From Pseudomonas protegens (GTDB taxonomy: Bacteria; Pseudomonadota; Gammaproteobacteria; Pseudomonadales; Pseudomonadaceae), in NCBI RefSeq assembly GCF_013407925.2, contig NZ_CP060201.1, positions 2,046,001 to 2,110,000 on the forward strand: a stretch of 64,000 nucleotides of DNA. Direction: 5' to 3'. Both the position numbers and the translations under genes were made by a program. Of this stretch, positions 43,227-50,399 are shown piece after piece. The stretch's first letter is position 1. Every line of letters begins with the position of its first letter. The notes under the pieces are model-generated. The model did not search any database, had not been told where the DNA came from, and was given only the letters and a program-made list of their open reading frames with translations.

Positions 43227-45467
43227 TCAGAACCCGGCTTCCAGGGAGACCATCGCGGTGCGTTCCTCACCGACGTTGTAATAGGCCGTGCTAGGCGCCA
43301 GACCGTTGGTGCGCTGGGTGTTGAACGACACGGTGCGGGTCGAGGCCAGGTATTCCTTGTCGAACACGTTGAGCATGGAGAAGCGCAGGGTCGCGGACTT
43401 CAGCACCTTCTTGTCCACCGGCAGGTGGATACCGGCGTTGAGGTCGACCACGGTGCGGCCGGCGATCTTCTCGTCGTTGGTCAGGTCGCCGTAGAAGGCG
43501 CCGACGTACTTGCCGACCACGTTGCCGTAGTAGCGCGAGTCGTCGTAGCCCAGGCTCAGGTTGAACATGTTTTCCGGCACGTTGGCCAGTTGCTTGCCGG
43601 AGGTCGGCAGCAGCACGTTCTTGTTGGTCAGGTCGTCCATCTGCTCGGACTTGGTGTAGGTGTAGGAGGCGTAGTAGTTGAAGTCGTGGGGCAGCTTGCC
43701 GCTCCACTCCAGCTCCAGGCCGCGGTTCTTCACTTCGCCGACGTTGGCCACCACGTAGTCGCCGTTGAGGTCGGTGGTGGAGATCTGCCGGTCCTTGAAG
43801 CTGATGTAGAACAGGGTCGCGCTCAGGGCCATGTTCTCTTCGCTGTAGCGCCAGCCCAGTTCCTGGTTCCAGCTCAGCTCGGGTTTCAGGCTGATGGAGT
43901 CACCCTTGTTGTAGAGCACGTAGTTGGGCGGCGTGCGCATGTTGCGGGTGACGTTGTAGAAGGCCTGGTTGTTCGGGTCGATCTGGTACTTGGCGTTGAA
44001 GCTGGGCAGGAACTGGTGGTACTTGGCGTCGCGTTTTTCCGGCTTGTCGGTGAGGCTGCCGAGGTTGTTGCCGTCGCGTTCCACGTACTGGTAGGCCAGG
44101 GCCCCGGTGAGGGTCAGGTCCGAGGTGGCCTGCCAGGTGTCCTGCACCCAGAGTTTCTGCGCCGGGGTCACGGTGTACTGGTGACGGCCCTGGACCGTGA
44201 CGCCGTTGCGGTCCACCAGTTGGTCGGAACCGTTGTAGTCGCCCCAGACATTTTCCGGTGCGCCGTTGCCCTTGATCCCGATGAAGGGCTGGGTCTGACG
44301 CTGGCGGGCGCGCTCGTACCAGTAGCCGACGTCCAGGCTGTGCTCTTCGTTGAGGTCCCACTTGAGCTTGGTGGTCATCCCGGGGCGCCAGGTTTCGGTC
44401 CACGACGGCCGGTAGTAGGTGCCGGCGGGCAAGCCGCTCAGGTCGTAGTTGCCGGCCTTGTTCGAGCTGGCGGACAAGCTGGTGGCGGTCTGGCCGCTGA
44501 AGCTGCCGCCGTTGGACCACACGTAGTACGGGTTGAAGGTCAGGCTCAGGTCGTCGCGCAACTGAAAGCGCTGGGTCAGCGAGGCGGTCACGCTCTCGAA
44601 GGGGTTGCGGTTGAGCTTGTAGGACTGGGACACGCTGCCGTTCTTGAACACGGTGCTTTCCGAGTAGTCCAGGCGCCGGCCCTGGGTCTGGAACTGGGCC
44701 TTGCTCAGGCTGTTGTAGTTGTAGTTTTCCTGCAGGTTGTACTTGACGATGGCGTTGGTGGAGTTGCCGTTGCCGTCTTCGAACAGGGTGTTCCACTCGA
44801 CCTTGTCGGCGCGCAGGGTGCCCTTGCCACGCCACTTGTCACCCTCGGTGTGGGACGCCGAAACCCAGGTCTTGAAGCCGCCCAGGTCACCGGTATTGAG
44901 ACGGGCAAAGCTCTTGCGCACGTTGTTCGAACCGATGGACTGCTTGGCGAACACGCCAAAATCCTTGGTCGGGCGGATGGTCACCAGGCCGATGTTGCCG
45001 CCGCTGGAGCCGATGTGCGGGCCGTCGGCTTCGGATGAACCCTGGGTGACGAAGACTTCGCTGAAGTTCTCCGGATCGCCCATCAGGTTGGGGTAGATGC
45101 TGTAGTCCCCGGAATCGTTGATCGGGAAGCCATCGGCGGACAGCCCGACCTGATCGGAGTTCATCCCGCGCATGGTGAAGTTGGTGCCGCTCAGGCCCGT
45201 GGCGTCGGTGCTGGAGACGTTGATCCCCGGGGTGTACTTGAGCTTGTCCACGGCGTTGGCGGTGGGGGCCATCTGGTCCATGGCTTCCTTGGTCACGGTG
45301 GAGCGCCCCTTGGCGCTTTCTTCCTTGATCATGTGGCCGTTACCCAGGGTCTGTTTACCGGCAACGTTCACCGCTCCGACGTCGACGCTGTCGTCGGCCA
45401 AAACCAATGGCGCAAAACTGCCCAGGCCCGATGCCAGTAGCAGGGCATAAAGTTTATTGATCTTCAC
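43227..45467 (-). CDS. TonB-dependent outer-membrane receptor
   Basis: The 746-residue receptor has a signal peptide (LLASGLGSFAPLVLA), a TonB-box/plug region beginning soon after (DVGAVNVAGKQ; MAPTANAVDKLKYTPGINVSS in part) and a 22-strand barrel ending AMVSLEAGF. No STN signalling domain is present. It is encoded with its own ExbD, TonB, ExbB and a surface 5'-nucleotidase. The ligand is therefore more likely an organophosphate or nucleotide-linked nutrient than a siderophore (inference). A Pho-box-like site precedes the operon. Confidence 0.9.
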   Translation of the reverse strand: MKINKLYALLLASGLGSFAPLVLADDSVDVGAVNVAGKQTLGNGHMIKEESAKGRSTVTKEAMDQMAPTANAVDKLKYTPGINVSSTDATGLSGTNFTMRGMNSDQVGLSADGFPINDSGDYSIYPNLMGDPENFSEVFVTQGSSEADGPHIGSSGGNIGLVTIRPTKDFGVFAKQSIGSNNVRKSFARLNTGDLGGFKTWVSASHTEGDKWRGKGTLRADKVEWNTLFEDGNGNSTNAIVKYNLQENYNYNSLSKAQFQTQGRRLDYSESTVFKNGSVSQSYKLNRNPFESVTASLTQRFQLRDDLSLTFNPYYVWSNGGSFSGQTATSLSASSNKAGNYDLSGLPAGTYYRPSWTETWRPGMTTKLKWDLNEEHSLDVGYWYERARQRQTQPFIGIKGNGAPENVWGDYNGSDQLVDRNGVTVQGRHQYTVTPAQKLWVQDTWQATSDLTLTGALAYQYVERDGNNLGSLTDKPEKRDAKYHQFLPSFNAKYQIDPNNQAFYNVTRNMRTPPNYVLYNKGDSISLKPELSWNQELGWRYSEENMALSATLFYISFKDRQISTTDLNGDYVVANVGEVKNRGLELEWSGKLPHDFNYYASYTYTKSEQMDDLTNKNVLLPTSGKQLANVPENMFNLSLGYDDSRYYGNVVGKYVGAFYGDLTNDEKIAGRTVVDLNAGIHLPVDKKVLKSATLRFSMLNVFDKEYLASTRTVSFNTQRTNGLAPSTAYYNVGEERTAMVSLEAGF

Positions 45468-45510
45468 GGGTCAATCCCTTGCTTACAACTTTCGTTAATA
45501 GGTGATGGGT

Positions 45511-46284
45511 TTATTCCACGTTGTAACTAAAGGTCGCGGTAAAACGTTGCTTGGACTTGCCGGAGAAGGCGTCCGAGGGAAACGGTGAAACTTTCTCCAC
45601 GCGGCGCAAACTGGTTTGCGCGGCGCGATTGAGCAACATGTTCGGCGCCTTGTTTTCGATGCCACTGTCGAGCACGTTGCCGGCCCGATCGACTTCCAGC
45701 CAGATCACCACATCGCCCTGGGGACGTTGCAACGAGGCCTCACGGCCGCTGGGGTATTGCTTGTGCTTTTCCAGTTCCTTGCGCAAAGCGGCGGTGTACA
45801 GGCTTTCCTTGATGGCACTGCTGGGCGCCGCGGGTGCGGGAGCCGGAGCAGGTACGGCGGCCGCGGGTGCCACCGGTTTGGCGGCGGCCACCGCGGGCTG
45901 CGGCGCCACCGGAGCACTCTGGGCCACGGCGGTCGGGGCCGGGGCCGGCTTAGGCGGCTGCGGCTTGGCCACCAGTGGCTTGGGCACCGGCGGTTTGGGC
46001 TTGACCACCGGCTTGGGCTTGGGCGGCTCGATCACCAGCGGTTCTTCCTCCGGGACCACCTGCGGCGGTTCGGGCTCGACCGGCAGCGGCTCGGGTTCCG
46101 GCGGCGCTGGCTCGGCGACCGCCAGCAGTTCGGCGGCATCGACCAGGGCAATTTCCACGGTGCTTTCGTCATACACCGGCTTGATCTGCAACTGTTGCAA
46201 CTGGCTGGTATAGATCACCAGCAACAACAGGCCAGCCGGCAGCAGGCACGCCAGCCACTTGCGAGTTCTATAGAGACTGAACAT
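45511..46284 (-). CDS. tonB: TonB energy-transducing protein
   Basis: The 257-residue protein has a single N-terminal membrane helix (ACLLPAGLLLLVIYTSQL), a long Pro/Glu then Pro/Lys spacer (PEPEPLPVEPEPP, PPKPKPVVKPKPP) and a TonB C-terminal domain with the YP motif (KQYPSGREA) and FSYNVE end. It should energise the receptor encoded 44 bases downstream. The ATG at 46284 lies four bases after the exbD stop; an upstream in-frame ATG at 46329 would overlap exbD. Confidence 0.92.
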   Translation of the reverse strand: MFSLYRTRKWLACLLPAGLLLLVIYTSQLQQLQIKPVYDESTVEIALVDAAELLAVAEPAPPEPEPLPVEPEPPQVVPEEEPLVIEPPKPKPVVKPKPPVPKPLVAKPQPPKPAPAPTAVAQSAPVAPQPAVAAAKPVAPAAAVPAPAPAPAAPSSAIKESLYTAALRKELEKHKQYPSGREASLQRPQGDVVIWLEVDRAGNVLDSGIENKAPNMLLNRAAQTSLRRVEKVSPFPSDAFSGKSKQRFTATFSYNVE

Positions 46285-46288
46285 GGCG

Positions 46289-46696
46289 TCAGGACTTGCG
46301 TGTAGCGATGGAGACGGAAGAGAAGCCATTGCCCTTGAGCAAGTCCATCACCGACACCAGGCGCTTAACTTCCACGCCCTGATCGCTGTTGATGATGATC
46401 ACCAACTTTTCGCTGCCGTTATTCAGCGCTTTGAGTTGGGCCAGCAGCGCCCCTTCATCCAGGTCCTGACCGTCCAGTTGCAGACGTTCCTCCAGGCCCA
46501 GGGTGATCACCGCCTTGTTTTGCGGCTTCAACTGTTGCGCGGTGCTGGCCACCGGCAACTGCGTCTTGATTCCCACGGCGGGAATCACGTTGAGACTGAT
46601 GAGTACGAAGAACACCAGGAGAAACATCATCACGTCGATCATCGGAATGATTTCGATGTGGGCCTTCTTCTTTTTTGCGACATCCCAGCTGCGCAT
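46289..46696 (-). CDS. exbD: ExbD biopolymer transport protein
   Basis: A 135-residue ExbD: a short cytosolic start (KKKKAHIEIIP), one membrane helix with the essential Asp near residue 21 (MIDVMMFLLVFFVLIS) and a periplasmic domain (LPVASTAQQLKPQNKAVI in part). It is first in the minus-strand Ton operon. CGGGAGC lies eight bases before the ATG. The Pho-box-like site is about 105 bases upstream. Confidence 0.92.
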   Translation of the reverse strand: MRSWDVAKKKKAHIEIIPMIDVMMFLLVFFVLISLNVIPAVGIKTQLPVASTAQQLKPQNKAVITLGLEERLQLDGQDLDEGALLAQLKALNNGSEKLVIIINSDQGVEVKRLVSVMDLLKGNGFSSVSIATRKS

Positions 46697-46800
46697 CGTC
46701 TTGCTCCCGCTTCAGCCTTCCCTCCCTTGTGAGAGCTGAATCACAACCCTCGCCGATCCTGACCATGTGCTCAGGAATGCGCAGATCATCCGCGCCCCAT

Positions 46801-46818
46801 GTAACGATTTGGTGACAG
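46801..46818 (-). promoter_or_regulatory. Pho-box-like PhoB site upstream of exbD
   Basis: On the minus strand CTGTCACCAAATCGTTAC fits the PhoB pattern of two seven-base half sites separated by four (CTGTCAT-AWAW-CTGTCAY). The first half matches closely; the second shares GT and AC. It is placed about 105 bases before exbD. The phosphoesterase in the operon agrees with phosphate control. Not tested. Confidence 0.5.
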
Positions 46819-46864
46819 AACGGTGTGATATCAGTGAATGTTCGGGAGCTCTGGGACGGGCCTT

Positions 46865-47854
46865 TCAGCGCAAGACGATGAACCTTCCCAGCACCTTGTG
46901 CTGCTGGAAACCGAGCACCGCCTGCAACGAATCGAGGACCGCTTGCGGGTCCTGGCTGGAGAAACTGCCGCTGACCCGGCGCGCCGCCAACTGGTCGTTG
47001 AGCAGCACAATGCGCCCGGGGAAATAGCGCCGCAGGTCGGCCACCACCTCGCCCAGGGGCGCGTGGTAATAGTTCAGCCAACCCTGGCGCCAGGCCAGCT
47101 GTGCCTCGCTGTCGACGCTGTGCAACGGGGTCGCGGCAGCGTGCTCGTAGGCCACTTGCTGGCCGGCACCGAGGACCTGCTGCGCCGCGCCCTGGGCCGC
47201 CGTGACCGCGACCCGTCCGGACAGCACCGTGACCTGCGCGCCCGCCGGTTGCAGGCGCACTTCGAACTGGGTGCCCAGGACCCGCGTCTCGCCCTCCCCG
47301 GCCGCCACCACGAAGGGCGCGCCGGTGTGGCTGACACTGAAGAACCCGGCGCCGCGGCGCAGTTGCACATGCCGCTCGCCGCCGCTGAAATCCACGGCAA
47401 TCGCGCTGTCGGCATCCAGGGTCACCTGGCTCTGGTCGGCCAGGGTCACGGTGCGCACCTGGCCCGGCGCGGAAACGTAGTCGGCCCCCAGGTCATCGAC
47501 CCAGCGCCCAGGCTGCCAACCGGCGCCCAGGGCCACCGCCAGCAGCACGCTGGCGGCCAGGGCCAGGCCCGCAGACCCGCGGCGCCGCGCTCGGCCCTTG
47601 GCCGCATCCATGGAGCGCAGCAGGCCTTGCAGGGCAAAAGCGTCTTCAGCGGCCAGGGTCCGCGCTGGCTGTTCGCTCAGCTCCCACAGCACCTGGGCCT
47701 GGGCGTAGGCCTCGCCATGGGCGGGGTCGGCCTGCAGCCACTGGCTGAAGGTCGCCTGATCGCCGCTGCTGGGCTGGTCGTGGAGCAGGCTCAGCCAGGC
47801 CAGGGCCGCCTGTTCCTGGGCGGGCGTGGGGCTGACACGGGGGCGGTGGTTCAC
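46865..47854 (-). CDS. FecR-family anti-sigma factor
   Basis: The 329-residue protein has a cytosolic anti-sigma part with the conserved Trp-rich start (AQEQAALAWLSLLHD), one membrane helix near 100-120 (LALAASVLLAVALGA) and a periplasmic FecR domain (RTVTLADQSQVTLDADSAIAVDF in part, GAPFVVAAGEGETRVLGTQFEV in part). It starts at a GTG (47854) that overlaps the sigma factor stop as GTGA and has AAGGA upstream. It would hold the sigma factor until a receptor STN domain signals. No STN receptor is adjacent downstream, since the next genes are exbD and tonB. Confidence 0.88.
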   Translation of the reverse strand: MNHRPRVSPTPAQEQAALAWLSLLHDQPSSGDQATFSQWLQADPAHGEAYAQAQVLWELSEQPARTLAAEDAFALQGLLRSMDAAKGRARRRGSAGLALAASVLLAVALGAGWQPGRWVDDLGADYVSAPGQVRTVTLADQSQVTLDADSAIAVDFSGGERHVQLRRGAGFFSVSHTGAPFVVAAGEGETRVLGTQFEVRLQPAGAQVTVLSGRVAVTAAQGAAQQVLGAGQQVAYEHAAATPLHSVDSEAQLAWRQGWLNYYHAPLGEVVADLRRYFPGRIVLLNDQLAARRVSGSFSSQDPQAVLDSLQAVLGFQQHKVLGRFIVLR

Positions 47855-48429
47855 GGTGCATTCCTTGGCGTGCGCGGGGTCGAGGGTTCCCGCAGGCTGG
47901 CCTTGCAGGCTTCGAGGGCGCGCATCATGTGTTTTTCCACGGCGCTTTGGGACAGGCCCATGGCCTGGGCGATCTCGGCGTACTTGCGCCCGTGGATGCG
48001 GTTGAGCAGGAAGATCTGCCGGGTACGCTGCGGCAGGCTGCGCAGGGCGGCCTCGACGTGGCGCAGGTCGTTGCCGGCTTCCAGGGCGGCCTGGGGTTCG
48101 CAGCCCTGGTGGTCCTGCTGTTCCGGCAGCCAGCCTTCGCTGACCCGCACCCGCGCGCCCTCGCTGCGCAGATGATCGATGGCGATGTTGCCGGCGCAGC
48201 GCAGCAGGTAAGTGCTGAGTTCTTCGACCTGCACCAGCGGCCGGCGCCAGAAGCGCAGGAACAGGTCCTGCACCAGATCGGCGGCGGTGGCCCGGCAACC
48301 GACCCGGCGGCTGACCAGGGCCTCCATCTGCGAACGCTGGGACAGGAACACCTGCAGAAAATGCGCGCGGCTGCCCTGAGGATCGGCGTGTTCCAACTCA
48401 GAAGGCTTGGGTGGCAAGGTGCTCATCAT
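47851..48429 (-). CDS. ECF sigma factor of the FecI type
   Basis: A 192-residue iron-starvation-type sigma factor: region 2 (AADLVQDLFLRFWRRP) and region 4 (ALRSLPQRTRQIFLLNRIHG in part; YAEIAQAMGLSQSAVEKHMM in part). It is translationally coupled to the FecR gene that follows. ATG at 48429 or 48426. The 5' region to the divergent fecI (48430-48806, 377 bases) holds two Fur-box-like sites and no confident gene; a 49-codon frame from 48590 downward on the minus strand is too weak to call. Confidence 0.88.
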   Translation of the reverse strand: MMSTLPPKPSELEHADPQGSRAHFLQVFLSQRSQMEALVSRRVGCRATAADLVQDLFLRFWRRPLVQVEELSTYLLRCAGNIAIDHLRSEGARVRVSEGWLPEQQDHQGCEPQAALEAGNDLRHVEAALRSLPQRTRQIFLLNRIHGRKYAEIAQAMGLSQSAVEKHMMRALEACKASLREPSTPRTPRNAP

Positions 48430-48656
48430 CGTCGGCTCGCTCAGCAACAGGCCGGGGCGAGCACTGGCGGCCGCACCCGGTGAGCGAGCCCCTGCTTGAA
48501 GCAGGAGGCGTGCGCCAGCAACACGGCGAGAACCCGCGAAGCCAACGCCAGACAATAGGAAGTGGCGATAGCGCCGACCTGGCTTTTCATGTTTCGACCT
48601 TGAAGCGAGAGGAAAGCCGGCACCGCGCACAGGGACCGGAAAACAGGCGGGCATTT

Positions 48657-48675
48657 TAATAATAAATATTCTCAT
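48657..48675 (-). promoter_or_regulatory. Fur-box-like site upstream of the minus-strand sigma factor
   Basis: TAATAATAAATATTCTCAT, in an AT-rich block, resembles the 19-base Fur consensus GATAATGATAATCATTATC. It lies about 230 bases before the minus-strand sigma gene, so the transcript would have a long leader. Confidence 0.45.
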
Positions 48676-48755
48676 ATGCAAAAAGCCCGCGACGAATTTC
48701 TCCTGGCTTCGCGGCCGCCCCCTGATTGCCGAATGCCGTATCAACCCCCTAAAAT

Positions 48756-48774
48756 GCGAACAATTCTTGTTATC
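48756..48774 (+). promoter_or_regulatory. Fur-box-like site upstream of fecI
   Basis: GCGAACAATTCTTGTTATC agrees with the Fur consensus at 11 of 19 positions, including the TTATC end, and lies 33 bases before the fecI start. Iron repression of fecI is the usual arrangement. Confidence 0.5.
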
Positions 48775-48806
48775 TAATAAGTCTTGTTCGCGCAGGAGCG
48801 TCCGGT

Positions 48807-49295
48807 TTGTCCCACTCCGCTACCGTCGAAGGCCTCTACCACGCCCATCACAGCTGGCTGAACAACTGGTTGCGACGCCGGCTCGGCTGCCCGCACAGCG
48901 CCGCCGACCTGGCTCAGGACACCTTTGTCCGAGTGCTCGGCGCCCGGGAAACACCGGCCCTGATCGAACCCCGGGCGTTTCTCACCACCATCGCCAAGCG
49001 TGTGCTGTTCAACCACTACCGGCGCCAGGACCTGGAACGGGCCTATCAGGAAACCCTGGCGCAGATCCCGGAACAGTTCGCGCCCTCCGAAGAGGAGCGG
49101 GCCATCATCCTGCAGACCCTGATGGAACTGGACAGCTTGCTCGATGGCCTGCCGCGCCCGGTCAAGCGGGCCTTCCTGCTGTGCCAGCTGGACGGCATGA
49201 GCTACGGCGAAATCGCCCGGGAATTGAACATCTCCATCGCCACGGTCAAACGCCACCTGAACAAAGCCGCCATGCGCTGCTACTTCGCCCTGTGA
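48807..49295 (+). CDS. fecI: ECF sigma factor FecI
   Basis: A 162-residue FecI: SAADLAQDTFVRVLG in region 2 and LDGMSYGEIARELNISIATV (in part) in region 4. It drives fecA transcription once FecR is triggered by ferric citrate on FecA. It starts at a TTG (48807) with AGGAG eight bases upstream. The stop overlaps the GTG of fecR as GTGA. It is divergent from the second sigma/anti-sigma pair. Confidence 0.9.
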   Translation: MSHSATVEGLYHAHHSWLNNWLRRRLGCPHSAADLAQDTFVRVLGARETPALIEPRAFLTTIAKRVLFNHYRRQDLERAYQETLAQIPEQFAPSEEERAIILQTLMELDSLLDGLPRPVKRAFLLCQLDGMSYGEIARELNISIATVKRHLNKAAMRCYFAL

Positions 49296-50269
49296 GTGCC
49301 TTGATGAATCCACACCTCAACGGCCAGCCCGACTTCAGCCAGCAGGTGGCCGAGCAGGCCGTGCACTGGCTACTGGAAATGCACGGCGGGCCGTTGAGCC
49401 CGCGCCAGCAACAGGCCTGGCAGCACTGGCACGACGCCCACAGCGAACATCAACGGGCCTGGGAGCATATCCAGCGGGTCAACCAGCGCTTGCGCGGTGT
49501 GTCGTCGCCCCTGGCCCACGCCGCTCTGAACGGCCCCAGGTCCTCCAGTCGACGCCAGGCGCTGAAGCTGTTGCTGCTGCTTGGCGCCGGCTCGGTCGCG
49601 GCCTGGGGCCTGCGCGAGCACAACCCGCTGCCGCCGCTGCTGGCGGACTATCGAAGCAAGGTGGGCCAGCGCCGCCAACTGCGACTGAGCGACGGCAGCC
49701 AGCTGCAACTCAATACCCGCAGCGCCGTGGACGTGCGCTTTGACGGGCAGCAGCGGCTGATCCGCCTGCTGGAGGGCGAGATCATGCTCAGCAGCGCCCA
49801 GGACGCCCGCCCCTTGCAGGTGCAGACCGCCCAGGGCTGGCTAAACCTGCAAGGCGCACGGCTGAACCTGCGCCAGTTCAACACGCGTGCTCACCTGGCG
49901 GTGTTCTCGGGAAGCGTGAGCGTAAAGCCGCTGAGCGACTCGGCCGCGCCCCTTGAGGTGGCGGCCGGGCAACAGGTGAGTTTCGACCGTCACCACGGGG
50001 CAACGCCCCGCGCCCTGGATGCCGGCAGCGGCGCCTGGAGCGAAGGCATGCTGGTGGCGGCGCACATGCGCCTGGCGGACTTTCTCGATGAACTGGGACG
50101 CTACCGCCCTGGCCAATTGAACTGCGATGGGCAAGTGGCCGACTTGCTGATTTCCGGCAGCTATCCGCTGGATGACAGCGAACGGATTCTGGATCTTCTG
50201 GAAATCAGCCTGCCGGTCAAGGTGCGGTGCTTTACCCGGTATTGGGTCACTGTTGAAGCACGGGCGTAG
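49292..50269 (+). CDS. fecR: Anti-sigma factor FecR
   Basis: The 325-residue protein has the FecR layout: cytosolic helical start (AEQAVHWLLEMHGGPLSPRQ), a membrane helix (LKLLLLLGAGSVAAWGL) near 95, then a periplasmic domain (KVGQRRQLRLSDGSQLQLNT). GTG at 49292 overlaps the fecI stop; ATG at 49304 is the alternative (321 aa). It sits between fecI and fecA, the standard cell-surface signalling order, and carries the ferric citrate signal from FecA to FecI. Confidence 0.9.
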   Translation: MSALMNPHLNGQPDFSQQVAEQAVHWLLEMHGGPLSPRQQQAWQHWHDAHSEHQRAWEHIQRVNQRLRGVSSPLAHAALNGPRSSSRRQALKLLLLLGAGSVAAWGLREHNPLPPLLADYRSKVGQRRQLRLSDGSQLQLNTRSAVDVRFDGQQRLIRLLEGEIMLSSAQDARPLQVQTAQGWLNLQGARLNLRQFNTRAHLAVFSGSVSVKPLSDSAAPLEVAAGQQVSFDRHHGATPRALDAGSGAWSEGMLVAAHMRLADFLDELGRYRPGQLNCDGQVADLLISGSYPLDDSERILDLLEISLPVKVRCFTRYWVTVEARA

Positions 50270-50399
50270 AAGCGGCCCGTTCATTCGCACAGGGGTCTTT
50301 GCCGCCGAAAAAAATGTCCGATCAGGTGAGCCGTTTGCAAAGGCTCGGGTGACAGAGAAGGAAAGCCACCTTGATTCCCCCTTCTCAGGACCTCCGTTC

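Noticed and set aside
48441..48590. 49-60 codon minus-strand frame between the two sigma genes
   Set aside because: It has a fair ribosome site and a hydrophobic start, but the rest looks like random GC-rich translation and no family is recognised.
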